From contig JAIXWF010000013.1 in assembly GCA_027482185.1 (NCBI GenBank), forward strand, positions 1,426,001 through 1,490,000: 64,000 nucleotides of DNA, read 5' to 3'. The notes beneath the pieces are model-generated. The model worked only from the letters and a program-made list of their open reading frames with translations. It was not told where the DNA came from and ran no database searches. The stretch comes from Opitutaceae bacterium (GTDB lineage Bacteria > Verrucomicrobiota > Verrucomicrobiia > Opitutales > Opitutaceae). Shown here piece after piece: positions 1 through 9,754 of the stretch. Position 1 is the first letter of the stretch. Each line of letters opens with the position of its first letter. Made by a program: the position numbers and the translations under genes.

Positions 1-1057
1 AGCCTTGGAACGTCCACCGCCAGTAAAGCCGGGCGTGGGGTGCGGCGGAGTTTTTTCCCGTGAGGAAGGGCAGCAGGTCCACGCCGTCGAGCGATGCCCC
101 CGCGGGCGGCGCCGCGCCGGCGGCCGCCAGGGCGGTGGGGAGGAGATCGAGCGAGGTCACAGGATGCGCGTAAATCTGTGCGGGCGGGATCGTGCCGGGC
201 CACTGCGCCAGGAACGGCGCGCGGATGCCGCCGTCGTAGACATCACCTTTTTTTCCCCGGAGCGGGTGGTTCAGCGAACCGTTCTGGGGCGGCTGGCCGC
301 CGTTGTCGCTGAGGAAGACCACGAGGGTGTTTTCTTCGAGCCGGGCGGCCCGGAGGGCGGCGAGGATGCGGCCGACACCGTCGTCGAGTTCTGCCATCAT
401 TGCGATGCAGGCACGGCGGACGGCGGAACCTTGTGCGGCGGCGAAAACGGCGTCGTAGCGCGGCGCGTAGACTTGCGGGAAGTGCGGGGACATGGGCGCG
501 ACGTAGAGGAAGAACGGCTGCGAACGAGGCTGCGCGATGTAGGCGGCGGCGCGTTCGAAATAGGCCTGGGTGCGGAGGCGCGGATCCGGGGTCGCGCCGG
601 CTTCGGCGGACTTGGCATCGTAGACGGTTTCGAAGCCATGTTTTGAAGGGTGATGGGCGGGATCGGTTTCCCCGAGGTGCCATTTGCCAATCAGCGCGGT
701 GGCGTAGCCGGCGGACTTGAGATATTCCGGGATCAGCCGGGCGCCGTGGTCGAGTGCGGCGCGCATGGTGAGATTGGTCTCATGACCGAAGCGCTGTTGG
801 TAGCGGCCGGTGAGCAGGCCCACGCGCGACGGGCTGCACTGGGGCGCGGTCACGTAGCCGTCGGTGAAACGCACCCCGCGCCGGCCGATCGAGTCGAGGT
901 GGGGCGTGGCGATCTCCTTGCTGCCGTAGGATCCGACGTCCGCGTAGCCAAGATCGTCGGCCAGGATGATGACGATGTTGGGACGGACGACGGCCGTGCC
1001 GGCGGTGGCCGTCAGACTGAGGAGGGCGACGAGGGCGAGCAGCGAGATGATGCGCAT
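1..1057 (-). CDS. Sulfatase, formylglycine-dependent (3' end outside window)
   Basis: Secreted type I sulfatase that would hydrolyse sulfate esters, probably on polysaccharides. The reading frame begins at the ATG complementary to 1055-1057 and stays open to the window edge, giving about 352 residues of the N-terminal part. A signal peptide (residues 1-20) is followed by the metal-binding DD pair (D34, D35) and the sulfatase signature C74-S-P-S-R78, whose cysteine is converted to formylglycine in this family. A GKWHLG motif and an 'FLSDNGG' motif follow, as expected. The start lies 13 bases downstream of the stop of the TonB receptor gene, so it is probably the distal gene of that operon. It closely resembles the sulfatase at 26100-27527 around the active site. 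The exact substrate cannot be read from the sequence. Confidence 0.9.
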   Translation of the reverse strand, partial: MRIISLLALVALLSLTATAGTAVVRPNIVIILADDLGYADVGSYGSKEIATPHLDSIGRRGVRFTDGYVTAPQCSPSRVGLLTGRYQQRFGHETNLTMRAALDHGARLIPEYLKSAGYATALIGKWHLGETDPAHHPSKHGFETVYDAKSAEAGATPDPRLRTQAYFERAAAYIAQPRSQPFFLYVAPMSPHFPQVYAPRYDAVFAAAQGSAVRRACIAMMAELDDGVGRILAALRAARLEENTLVVFLSDNGGQPPQNGSLNHPLRGKKGDVYDGGIRAPFLAQWPGTIPPAQIYAHPVTSLDLLPTALAAAGAAPPAGASLDGVDLLPFLTGKNSAAPHARLYWRWTFQG

Positions 1058-1070
1058 GGAGCGGGACGCG

Positions 1071-4058
1071 TCAGAACGTGAAGGAAGAACTCAATGCGTA
1101 ACTGCGCGGCTCGAGGACGCGGTAGATAACGCCGACGCCGCGGCCGGTGCCGTCGCGGGGGTCGACGATGCGCTGGACCTTGAGGCCGCCGGACTCGAAG
1201 AGGTTGCTGACGTTCAGTTGCAGGCGCCAGTCCACGCGGCGGAAAAGTTTCCGCTGGTAGGAAACGATCGCGCCATAGTCCTGCGTGGCGCCGGTTGTGT
1301 AAGGGCGGTTGGGGTCGAAGATGCCGGCATTCTCGGCAAAACCGACCACGGCGGGACCGCGCAGGCGGGCGGTGGCGCCGAGACCGAAGCCGCGCAGCCG
1401 CGACTCGGCCGGGAAGTCGTATTTCGTGACGGTGTTGAACGTCCACCGCGCGGAGAGGAGGCTGTCGGCGGGCAGCACGGAGAGAGCGCGGAAGTTCGCG
1501 AGGGAATTTTCAATCTGGCCGACGACCTGCGCGACGGTGCGCGAAGCGTCGTTGGCGGTGGGCGCCGCCAGCCACGCAGCGTTGCCCTTGATGACCGGGA
1601 GCTGCTCCGCGAGGTAGCTCTGGATGATTGTGCCGCGCTCGAGCGTGCGACCCTCCCCGCGACGGCTGCCGTTGACCATGAGGCGCCAGGAGCGCGTGAG
1701 GTTGGCGGTCACGCCGGCCTCGTAGCCGTCGGAGTAGCCGGTGTTGAGGTCGCTCCATTGGAAGAGGCCGGTGGCGTAGGGCGGCGCGTTGTATTTGGAA
1801 TCGCCGGTGAGGGCGTTGACCGTGGACCAGATGTTGTTCAGGTCGCCCTGCAGGTTGCCGTGGATGCCGTTGCGGACGGAACTGTCGGCGCGGTTGGTGG
1901 AGAAGTTCTTGTAGTAGGAAACGTCGCCGCGGATTTTCCCGCCGAGCGCGCTGAACTTGATCCCGTAGTCGCGGCCCTCGCCTTCGGGATTGGGCAGCAG
2001 CGTGCCGTAGACGCTGCGCGCGGAGTCGTTGGGCTGAAAATTGTTCGATTGGTTGTAGTAGAAGCTGAGCCACGGCCGCGCGTGGAAATTCAGGCCGCGC
2101 GTGAAGGTGCGGCCCTCGCGGTCGCGGCGCGAAGCGGGGGCGTCGCGCCGGGCATCGAAGTCGCCGGGATAGGGGAAGAGACCGTTGGCGTCGGCGGTGC
2201 CGGGCCCCGTGCGCCAGTTGGTCTGGCGATCGTCGCGCCAGCCGAAGGTCGCGACGACGCGGCGATCCCAGAAGAAGCTCTGCAGCGCGAGGGCCCGGGT
2301 GATGAGACGCGTGGTGGCGGCCGTGCCGCCGTTGCCGATATGGGCGAAGACGGGCGTGACGCCGTTGGCGTTGGCAGCCGGCAGCGGCTGACCCGCGTAG
2401 AGCGTCGGGTAGACCGGGGTGAGATCGCGGCCGGCGCTTGTGGCGCCCGTCGCGGGATCGAGATAGAAGCGCTGCCAGACGCGGTTGTTGTTGTTCGTGA
2501 TGGCGGCGGGAAAGGCGGCGGCGCCGGTGAGGCCGAGGCGCGCGTTGAGCGCGAGCGGACTCACGTTTTGGGTGCGGAGGTTGCCGAGATCGAAGTCGTC
2601 GTTGACGCCGCTCTCGAAGAACGCGGCGGCCTGGTGCCGGCCGAGCCAGCGCAGCCAGCGCGGCGGCTTCGCGGCGAAATCGAGCGTGTAGGAGAGCGTG
2701 GCGCGCTTGGTCAGGCTGTCGCCGAGCGTGGGGATGATCGTGCCGAAGGACTCGACGTAGAGTTTGCCGACGTTGGGGTTGGGCCGGCCGGTGGGGAGCT
2801 GGCGGTTCACGTCGACGTAAAGGCGGTCGAAGTTGCCGACGAAGGAATTGTTCACGAGCGAGCGATCGCGGGCGCGGTGGAGGGCGGCCTCGACAAAGAG
2901 ATCGGGCGCGAGTTGCTGCTCGGCGTAAACGGTCCAGACGTTGAAGCGAGCGGTGCGGGAGGAACCGAGGCCGTCCACGTTGGCGTCGAAGGGAAAAAGC
3001 CGCGCGTCGGTGACGGACTTGAGGTTGCTCCAATTGGGCACGGTGGGGAACGTGGGGTTGGCGCTGCGGCCCATGTTGCGCCAGCTCATCGGCTCGACCG
3101 GCGTGCCGGCCGGGGAGAAAGCGGTGAGGACCAGCGTGGGGTTGGCGCCCACGTTCTGGATGCCCGGGGTGTTGGTGGGCGAGCCGGCTGTCGGCAGCAG
3201 CGGGGAGCCCGCGAGCTGCCAGCCGGTGACGGCGTCGTAGACCGGCCACGGCCGGACGACGGTGCGATGGTGACGGCCGGTCTCGAACTCGAAGCGCAGC
3301 GTGGTCGGTTTCCAGGGCGTGAACGTGACGGTGCCGAAGTGCCGGCGCTGCAGCCCGTCCGACGGCTCGCGGAAGCCGGCGCTGTTTTCGACGAGACCGG
3401 CGTAGCGCAGGGCGAGCTTGCCGGGAACGAGCACGCGGTTGAGGTCGAGGGAGCCGCGGGCGCTGCCGTAGTTGTCGGTGCGGTATTCGGCGGAGTAACG
3501 GTCTTTGAATCGGGCGCGCTTCGTCGATGACGTGAAGGCGCCGGCGGGATTGCCGAGGCCGAAGAGGATGGCGTTGGGGCCGCGGGTGAAGGTGAAGTTC
3601 TCGGCGTTGTAGCGGTCGGGCGGGACGACGGTGCCGAAGAAATTCTGGCCGACGACGTTGGTGGTGCCGCCGCGCGTGACGTATTGCACGGAGTTGGTGA
3701 GAAACTCGCCGCCGTTGCCGACGGTGTCGCTGAGCGAGCCGACGAACGGATCCGTGTTGGGGGCGAAGGCGAGGATTTCGTTGATCGTATTGGCTCCGAG
3801 GTCGCGCATCAGTTCCTCGGTGAAGATCGTCATGGGGGCGCCGAGATCCTTGAGCGACGCGCTGAGACGGGTGCCGTTGATCGTCTCGGTGGCGAGGTAG
3901 CCGACCTCGGACGATTCGCTGACGACGAACGGCGAAAGCGCGACGGCGGCGGCGGCGGCCGGCGGCGGAACGGCAGCCGGCTTGGAGGCGGCGGCGGACT
4001 GGGCGTGGGCCTCGGCGCCGAGGGCGGCCGCGAGCAGCAGGGCGGTGCGGGAGATCAT
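1071..4058 (-). CDS. TonB-dependent receptor
   Basis: Outer-membrane receptor of 995 residues, predicted to import a ligand with energy from TonB. It has an N-terminal signal peptide ending near AHAQ (residue 20), an alanine/proline linker, the segment LSPFVV (41-46), which I take as the TonB-box region because it recurs in the other two receptors, and then a plug domain (about 50-200, with 'RGPNAILFG'). The rest is beta-barrel and ends in an aromatic residue (SSSFTF), the usual barrel-sorting end. It sits between another TonB receptor (126-base gap) and a sulfatase (13-base gap), which suggests uptake of a sulfated glycan or its fragments. No SusD partner is present, as is typical outside Bacteroidetes. 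The ligand is unknown. Confidence 0.9.
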   Translation of the reverse strand: MISRTALLLAAALGAEAHAQSAAASKPAAVPPPAAAAAVALSPFVVSESSEVGYLATETINGTRLSASLKDLGAPMTIFTEELMRDLGANTINEILAFAPNTDPFVGSLSDTVGNGGEFLTNSVQYVTRGGTTNVVGQNFFGTVVPPDRYNAENFTFTRGPNAILFGLGNPAGAFTSSTKRARFKDRYSAEYRTDNYGSARGSLDLNRVLVPGKLALRYAGLVENSAGFREPSDGLQRRHFGTVTFTPWKPTTLRFEFETGRHHRTVVRPWPVYDAVTGWQLAGSPLLPTAGSPTNTPGIQNVGANPTLVLTAFSPAGTPVEPMSWRNMGRSANPTFPTVPNWSNLKSVTDARLFPFDANVDGLGSSRTARFNVWTVYAEQQLAPDLFVEAALHRARDRSLVNNSFVGNFDRLYVDVNRQLPTGRPNPNVGKLYVESFGTIIPTLGDSLTKRATLSYTLDFAAKPPRWLRWLGRHQAAAFFESGVNDDFDLGNLRTQNVSPLALNARLGLTGAAAFPAAITNNNNRVWQRFYLDPATGATSAGRDLTPVYPTLYAGQPLPAANANGVTPVFAHIGNGGTAATTRLITRALALQSFFWDRRVVATFGWRDDRQTNWRTGPGTADANGLFPYPGDFDARRDAPASRRDREGRTFTRGLNFHARPWLSFYYNQSNNFQPNDSARSVYGTLLPNPEGEGRDYGIKFSALGGKIRGDVSYYKNFSTNRADSSVRNGIHGNLQGDLNNIWSTVNALTGDSKYNAPPYATGLFQWSDLNTGYSDGYEAGVTANLTRSWRLMVNGSRRGEGRTLERGTIIQSYLAEQLPVIKGNAAWLAAPTANDASRTVAQVVGQIENSLANFRALSVLPADSLLSARWTFNTVTKYDFPAESRLRGFGLGATARLRGPAVVGFAENAGIFDPNRPYTTGATQDYGAIVSYQRKLFRRVDWRLQLNVSNLFESGGLKVQRIVDPRDGTGRGVGVIYRVLEPRSYALSSSFTF

Positions 4059-4184
4059 GGGTGGTGGTAATTCCGCGGTGCGACGGCACCGCGGCGGATG
4101 ACGGTTGGGCGGTCTACGGCGGCGCCCAGGCGCGCGGTCCCGGAAAAGGGGCCGCGCGCGGCCTTGGCGCGTGGTGCGGCGGGC

Positions 4185-7100
4185 TTACAGATCGAAGCCG
4201 ACGGTGAGGACGAAGAGCCGCGGCTCGACGCGCGCCCACGCGACGTACTGGCCCGTGGAGAGCACGCGGTTGGGGACGATGGTTTCCGGCTGGAGCAGGT
4301 TGCGCACGTTGAGCTGCACGCGGTATTTCACGCCGCCGAAGTATTTCGCGGTGCCGCGGTAGTTCACGCCGACGTCGGTGAAGAACTCGCTTTTGCCCTC
4401 GAGTTTCCGGTCGAGGTCGAAGCTCACCGTGCCATCGGGCAGCGTCTTCAGGCCGTAGCCGAGGTTGGGCGCGGAGCGGTAGCGGAAGGCGAGGTTCGTG
4501 CCGAGGCCGCGGAGGCGGCCCTCGGTGAACTTGTAGTCGGCGATGAAATTCCAGCGCAGCCCGCGGCCCTGGCTGCGGCCGCGTCCGTCGACGGCTTTGA
4601 TGAACGCGACCGCGGAGCCGACGTCCTCGGCGTAGTAGCGGTCGAACGTCTTCGACGCGGGGTTGTTGCCGTCGAAGGGCGCGGTGTTCCACGTCCAGGT
4701 GCCGATGCTGCCGTCGCCGTTGACATCGCGCGGATTGGTTTTGCCGCCTTCGGGCACGTTGAGCGACTGCCAGACGGGGAGGCGCGCGGCCATCCACTGG
4801 AACCATTCGGTGCCGATGTTGGACTCGGTCGACTCCTGTTTCGCGGCGTTGGCCTTGAAGCTCCAGTTGCGGTTGGGCAACCAGCTCAGGTCGAGTTCGT
4901 AGCCCTTGGCCTCGCCGTCGAACATCACCCAGTAGTTGGCCCGGCCCTTCTCGCGGTAGCCGCCGGTGCCGGCGCCGATCACGGGCAACTGCGGGTCGAG
5001 GGTGCGCATGGCGTTGTCGATGTTGTAGAGCTGGTCGCGGATGGGATCGTTGAAGCCCTGGTTGCCGGCGCGGGTGGGACCGGCGGTGTTGGTGAAGTAG
5101 CTGGCGCGCGCGATGAGTTTGCCGCCGAAAAGACCGAACGAGACGCCGGCATCGTCGCCGAGGCCGACGGCGCCCGGGTATTCTTTGCCGAACGGATCGA
5201 AGCGGCCGATGTTGGGTTGGAACGTATCCGAACGATTGTACGTGAGCGAGGCCCAGGGCGTGAAGTGGAAGACGCCGCCGAAGGTGCGGGTCAGGCCCGA
5301 CTGGCTGGCGCCCCAGCCGCCGAAGCGCGCGACCTCCACGCTCGGATAAAGGCCGCTCCAATCGCGCACCTGATAGCGCGGGTCGATGGTCGCGCTCTTC
5401 GCGGTGTCCTTGCGGTAGCCGAAGAGCAGCACGAGGCGGTCTTTAAGAAGATAGTTCTGCCACGCGAACATCTGCGTCTTCACCTCCGTGCGCGTGCCCT
5501 CGGGGCCGGAGCCGGTGCGCACGAGCTTCCAGCCTTCGCTGTTCCGGTAGGGAGAATCGAACAGGTAGGCGCCCATGGGTTGGCCGGCGGCATCGGTGAA
5601 GCGCCACGTGCCGAAGAGATCGCCGAACGGTTGGAACGCGTGGTTGCCGGCGGGGCCGCCGAGATAGAGGCGCGTTTGGAAATCGCGCACGCCGTTGGTC
5701 GCCCAGAGCTGGGTGCCGGTGCCGGTGGGCGAGCCGACGGAGCCGGTGGTGTAGGTCACGCCGGGCACGGAAGGGGCCTGCTCGAGAATGCCGCGCTGAA
5801 GCTGCTGCCGGCGGCTGATGGATTCGGAACCGGAGCCGAGCAGCGCGAAGCGATTTCGCCCGAGCCATTTCAGGACGCGGTTGGTGCCGAAGCGGCGGCC
5901 GAAGTCGAATTCGTAGGAGAGCGTCGCGCGCCAGTCCTCGCGATCTTCCCACACCTCGCTGCCGGTGGCGCGGCCCTGGATATAGTAGCGCCCGGCGTTG
6001 GGATTGAGCGTGGTGCCGTCGGGCAGATAGCGGTTCGCATCGACGAAAAGCGTGCCGGGACCGAAGCCGGAGTCGGCGGTGCGCTCGTCGAGATCCTCCT
6101 TGTTGAAGGCGAGTTCGAGGTGCAAGTCGGCCGCGAGGCGTTGTTCGACGAAGAGGTTGACGAGATCGGAGCGCAGACGCTGGCCGCGGCTCATGCCGTA
6201 GAGATTGGTGTCGAAGGACGACACGCGTTCGTCCCCGAGGGTGAACGACTGGCGGTCGAGGGCCTGATAGGGATTGAGCGCGGCGGGAATATCCTGCGGC
6301 TGGCGGGTGACGACGGCGTTGTTCCAGCCGCGGAAGGTGCCTTCAAGGCTGCCGCCGGCGCCGAAGAGCCAGACGGCGGGATTGCCCTGGCGGGCGAAGA
6401 GCGGGTGGTTGGCGAGGTTTGCGAGCGTGAAGTTGCCCGGGTTGGCAGCCCCGACCGCGCGGTTGTCGAAGAGCGGGCGGTCGGCGGCGTAGGGGCTGCC
6501 GCGGACGGAGCCGGCGGTTTCCCAGAGCGAGATCGCATCCACGGGCGTGATGCGCGGGGCGCGGTTGCTGAAGCGCTCCACCTTCTCGCCGTGCACGGAG
6601 ATCGTCGTGTGCTTGAACGGCTGCGCGGTGAGGGCGCCGTAGTAGCGGTCCTGCCGGTCGAGATTGGGTTTGGCGAAAGTCTGCGACTCCTCGGAAAGCA
6701 CGGCGGCGCGCAGACCGAGTTTGCCTTTGAGAATCGGCTGGTTGAAGTTCAGCGACGCGCGCCGGGAGTCTTCGGAACTGTATTGGAGTTCGGTGGAGAC
6801 GCTGCGGCGCTGGAGGTTGGCGCGCTGCAGGCTCACGTCCACGATGCCGGACGGACTGCCGAGGCCGAAGAGAATGGCGTTCGGGCCGCGGGCGATGGTG
6901 ATGCGGTCGAGGTTGTAGTTGTCGGTCGGCATCCCCGCTTCGAAGAAATTGCGCGAGAGAGTGGCACCGGTGAGCCCTCGGACGCGGGTGTTGTTCCGCG
7001 GCTGGAACACGCCGAACCCCGTGCCGTCGCCGTCGACGATCTCGTCGCGGCCCTCGATGTTGGTGGAGTAGATGAGCGCCTGCTCGAAGTTGTTCACGCC

Positions 7101-7385
7101 GAGGTCGCGCATGAAATCCATCGTCATCACCTCCATGGGCTGCGCGAGGTCCTTGAAATCGGTCTTCATGCGCGAGCCGCCGAGGGTCTGCGTCGCGACC
7201 CAGCCGGTTTCTTTGCTCTCGTCGATGACGAACGGCGAGAGCTCGACGACGGAGCCGCCGGAGGAGGCCGGGGCCGGACCCGCGGGCGGGGAGGCCGGGG
7301 CGGTTTGCGCGCGGAGCGCGAGCGGGAGAAAAAACGCCAGGAAGACGGCGCGGCAGCAGCGGATTTTCGGGGAGGTCAGGTTCAT
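4185..7385 (-). CDS. TonB-dependent receptor
   Basis: Second outer-membrane TonB-dependent receptor of the operon, 1066 residues. A signal peptide (about 1-26) is followed by a Pro/Ala/Ser linker, the conserved LSPFVI segment (49-54), the plug domain with 'ARGPNAILFGLGSP', and a long beta-barrel. The C terminus is 'VLTVGFDL'. Its start lies 22 bases after the stop of the Gfo/Idh/MocA oxidoreductase gene, so it is probably co-transcribed with the catabolic genes upstream. The two receptors in this operon are diverged enough to be separate genes and probably bind different ligands or different sizes of the same glycan. The ligand cannot be inferred from sequence alone. Confidence 0.9.
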   Translation of the reverse strand: MNLTSPKIRCCRAVFLAFFLPLALRAQTAPASPPAGPAPASSGGSVVELSPFVIDESKETGWVATQTLGGSRMKTDFKDLAQPMEVMTMDFMRDLGVNNFEQALIYSTNIEGRDEIVDGDGTGFGVFQPRNNTRVRGLTGATLSRNFFEAGMPTDNYNLDRITIARGPNAILFGLGSPSGIVDVSLQRANLQRRSVSTELQYSSEDSRRASLNFNQPILKGKLGLRAAVLSEESQTFAKPNLDRQDRYYGALTAQPFKHTTISVHGEKVERFSNRAPRITPVDAISLWETAGSVRGSPYAADRPLFDNRAVGAANPGNFTLANLANHPLFARQGNPAVWLFGAGGSLEGTFRGWNNAVVTRQPQDIPAALNPYQALDRQSFTLGDERVSSFDTNLYGMSRGQRLRSDLVNLFVEQRLAADLHLELAFNKEDLDERTADSGFGPGTLFVDANRYLPDGTTLNPNAGRYYIQGRATGSEVWEDREDWRATLSYEFDFGRRFGTNRVLKWLGRNRFALLGSGSESISRRQQLQRGILEQAPSVPGVTYTTGSVGSPTGTGTQLWATNGVRDFQTRLYLGGPAGNHAFQPFGDLFGTWRFTDAAGQPMGAYLFDSPYRNSEGWKLVRTGSGPEGTRTEVKTQMFAWQNYLLKDRLVLLFGYRKDTAKSATIDPRYQVRDWSGLYPSVEVARFGGWGASQSGLTRTFGGVFHFTPWASLTYNRSDTFQPNIGRFDPFGKEYPGAVGLGDDAGVSFGLFGGKLIARASYFTNTAGPTRAGNQGFNDPIRDQLYNIDNAMRTLDPQLPVIGAGTGGYREKGRANYWVMFDGEAKGYELDLSWLPNRNWSFKANAAKQESTESNIGTEWFQWMAARLPVWQSLNVPEGGKTNPRDVNGDGSIGTWTWNTAPFDGNNPASKTFDRYYAEDVGSAVAFIKAVDGRGRSQGRGLRWNFIADYKFTEGRLRGLGTNLAFRYRSAPNLGYGLKTLPDGTVSFDLDRKLEGKSEFFTDVGVNYRGTAKYFGGVKYRVQLNVRNLLQPETIVPNRVLSTGQYVAWARVEPRLFVLTVGFDL

Positions 7386-7407
7386 GGCTGGGGTTGGAAA
7401 CGTTGGT

Positions 7408-8469
7408 TCAGGGAATGAGATCCACCGCTTGGCCGGTGGCTTGGGAGCGGTAGCAGGCTTCCATCAGCGCGGTGGACTTCAGGTAGTCCTCGCCGGTGCT
7501 CTCGAACGGCGCGCCGTCGCGCATCCGGTCGACGAAGTGGCTTTGGATCGCGTAAACGCAGTCGCCCGCGAAGCCTTCGCGGGTGTGCGGGTAGTCGAGC
7601 GTGCGCGCGGGCTGGCCGAGGAGCTTGAGCGTGAGGTTGCCTTCGAGATCGAGCTCGAGGTGGCCCTTGCTCCCGTCGAGACGCACGGTGCCGAAGGTGT
7701 AGCGCGCATCGGCGGCGTCGGACTCGTTGTAGCGCGAGGCGTCGAGGATCGCCGTCGCGCCGGTGGCGAAACCGCAGACGATCTGGGCGGCGTCCTCGCC
7801 CTTGATCGCGGCGTTGCGTTGCTGCAGGCGCGAGTAAACGGACACGACTTCGCCGCCGAGGTAGCGGAAGGTGTCGAGGAAGTGGACGCCGGTCTCGTAG
7901 CAAAACAGCCGCGGATAGGTGCGGAAAAACGGTTGGCGCGCGAGGTAGGCGTCCTCCTGCCAGCCGTCGCCCAGGCGCAGGCGGACCGAGATCGAGAAGA
8001 GCTCGCCGAGCGCGCCGGCGTCGAGCCGCCGGCGCATCTCGCGATACCACGGCTGCCAGCGGAAGTTTTCGTGGACCATGAAGCGGACGCCGGCGCGGCG
8101 CGCGGTCGCGACGACGGCCTCGCATTCGGCGTAGGTCGGCGAGATCGGCTTTTGGCAGATGACGGCGATGCCGCGCGCGGCCGCGAGGCGCACGGCCTCG
8201 AGGTGCGTCTCGGGCGGCGTGATGATGTCGACGAAGTCGGGCTGCTCCGTGTCGAGCACGGCGGCGAGATCGCTCCATGCCGCGGCGCGCGGGATGCGGT
8301 GCTGCGCGGCCGCGGCGCGGGCCTTGGCGATATCGCGGTTAACCACCGCGACGATCTCGACTCCGGGCAGGCGCGCCCAGGCTTCGTATTGGAAGCGGCT
8401 GAAGTAGCCGGCGCCGAGGCACACGCCGCGGAGACGGCGCACGGGATCGGGTGGGGAGGGAGCGGACAT
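7408..8469 (-). CDS. Gfo/Idh/MocA family oxidoreductase
   Basis: NAD(P)-dependent dehydrogenase of the glucose-fructose oxidoreductase / inositol dehydrogenase / MocA family, 353 residues, cytoplasmic. The N-terminal Rossmann fold shows 'GVCLGAGYFSRF' and 'VAVVNRD'. The family EKP motif appears as 'CQKPIS', followed by the C-terminal alpha/beta domain. The start ATG (8467-8469) overlaps the TGA of the MFS transporter gene by one base (TGATG), which points to translational coupling. The open frame extends further upstream, but that part lies over the transporter gene and has no family similarity. In context it probably oxidises a sugar, sugar acid or cyclitol brought in by the neighbouring MFS transporter. 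The substrate is not known. Confidence 0.88.
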   Translation of the reverse strand: MSAPSPPDPVRRLRGVCLGAGYFSRFQYEAWARLPGVEIVAVVNRDIAKARAAAAQHRIPRAAAWSDLAAVLDTEQPDFVDIITPPETHLEAVRLAAARGIAVICQKPISPTYAECEAVVATARRAGVRFMVHENFRWQPWYREMRRRLDAGALGELFSISVRLRLGDGWQEDAYLARQPFFRTYPRLFCYETGVHFLDTFRYLGGEVVSVYSRLQQRNAAIKGEDAAQIVCGFATGATAILDASRYNESDAADARYTFGTVRLDGSKGHLELDLEGNLTLKLLGQPARTLDYPHTREGFAGDCVYAIQSHFVDRMRDGAPFESTGEDYLKSTALMEACYRSQATGQAVDLIP

Positions 8470-9728
8470 CAGGCGGGAAGCTCGGGTATTTTGCGGGTCG
8501 AGTCCGCCAGCAGCCAGCAGCCGGCGGCCAACGCGCTGCACGCGGCGACGAGGTAAAAGAAGACATCGGCGCTGCCCGTCCACAGGAGCAGCGTGGGGAA
8601 AAGCGGGCCGATGACCGCGGAGCCGATGTTGCCGGCCATGTTCATGGTGCCGGAGACCTGGCCGGCGTGTCGGCCGCCGATGTCGATGCAGAACGACCAT
8701 GACGGGCTCAGCACCATGTCCACGCCGAAGACCGCGAGCGACAGCCAGAAAATCGCCGGGCCGACCTCCGCCTGCCGCACGCTCAGCACCATGCCGACGG
8801 CGGTGAGGGCGAAGCCGAAAACCGCCGGGAGCCGGCGCGAAAGCGCGTGGCGGCCCGCGGCGTAGATGCGATCCACGAGCCAGCCGGAAAACACATTGCC
8901 CACGGCGCCGCAGAGCAGCGGCACCATGCTGTAGAGTCCGGCATCGGCGGAGTTGAGGCCGTAGGTCTTCTTCACGTGCGGGTAGAGCCACGTGAGGCAG
9001 AAGAAGGTGGTGAAGTTGGCGAAGAGGTACTGCACCATCATCAGCCGCAGGCCGGCCGACTTCAGCATCCGGCCGATGGGCAATCTGCCGGCGGGCGCGG
9101 TTTCGGCGCCCGCTTGGCGATGGGCCACGATGTAGGCGAGTTCTTCCCGTGTGATGGTCGGGTGGTCCATCGGGTCGTCGCGAAACCAAAGCCACCAGGC
9201 GAGGGACCAGAGGCAGCCGATGCCCATGAGGACGGCGAACGTGGCCTTCCAACCGAGCGAATCGACCGCCAGCGCGAGCACCGGCAGCGCGAACGCGGCG
9301 CCGAGCCGCGAGCCCGAGAAGTTGATGCCCTTCACCAGTCCCCGTTCGCGCGTGGGAATCCACGAATAGACCGCGCGCGCCATGCCGGGAAACGCCCCGG
9401 CTTCGCCCGCCCCGAAGAGAAACCGGATGACGAGCAGCGACGGGTAGTTCCACGCCAGTGCGCTCAGGCCGGTGAACAGCGACCAAATCGCGACGATGGC
9501 CGCGAGGATTTTGCGCCCGCCGATCTTGTCGGCGAGCATCCCGGACGGCGTCTGGAACAGCGCGTAGCCGACCGCAAACGACGACATCACCCAGCCGAAC
9601 TGCGTGTCGGTGAGGCCGAGTTCCTCGGTGATCGGGCCCTTGGCGGTCGAGATGCAGACGCGGTCCACGTAGAGCAGGACCGACAACAGGAAGGTGCCGG
9701 CAACGACGAGCGCACGACGGGGTAGCAT
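8469..9728 (-). CDS. MFS transporter, ACS (anion:cation symporter) type
   Basis: Inner-membrane carrier of about 419 residues with twelve predicted hydrophobic helices. The 'DRVCISTAKGPI' and 'FQTPSGMLADKIGGRK' regions fit the anion:cation symporter subfamily of the major facilitator superfamily, whose members carry hexuronates, glucarate, galactonate and similar organic anions. I chose the ATG at 9726-9728. A TTG at 9768-9770 would add 14 residues but would overlap the upstream cyclase gene by 16 bases. With the oxidoreductase, cyclase and isopropylmalate-type dehydrogenase around it, import of a sugar acid is the most economical reading. The exact substrate is inference. Confidence 0.87.
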   Translation of the reverse strand: MLPRRALVVAGTFLLSVLLYVDRVCISTAKGPITEELGLTDTQFGWVMSSFAVGYALFQTPSGMLADKIGGRKILAAIVAIWSLFTGLSALAWNYPSLLVIRFLFGAGEAGAFPGMARAVYSWIPTRERGLVKGINFSGSRLGAAFALPVLALAVDSLGWKATFAVLMGIGCLWSLAWWLWFRDDPMDHPTITREELAYIVAHRQAGAETAPAGRLPIGRMLKSAGLRLMMVQYLFANFTTFFCLTWLYPHVKKTYGLNSADAGLYSMVPLLCGAVGNVFSGWLVDRIYAAGRHALSRRLPAVFGFALTAVGMVLSVRQAEVGPAIFWLSLAVFGVDMVLSPSWSFCIDIGGRHAGQVSGTMNMAGNIGSAVIGPLFPTLLLWTGSADVFFYLVAACSALAAGCWLLADSTRKIPELPA

Positions 9729-9754
9729 GGGTTCGGGGGCGGGCGGGATCCCCG

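Noticed and set aside
966-3530. Long plus-strand open frame (854 codons) opposite the first TonB receptor gene
   Set aside because: It is antisense to a well-supported receptor, has low-complexity Val/Gly/Glu/Ala/Arg composition and no family motif; such frames are a by-product of high GC content.
4098-7418. Plus-strand open frame of 1106 codons opposite the second TonB receptor
   Set aside because: Same reasons: antisense shadow with a repetitive composition and no domain.
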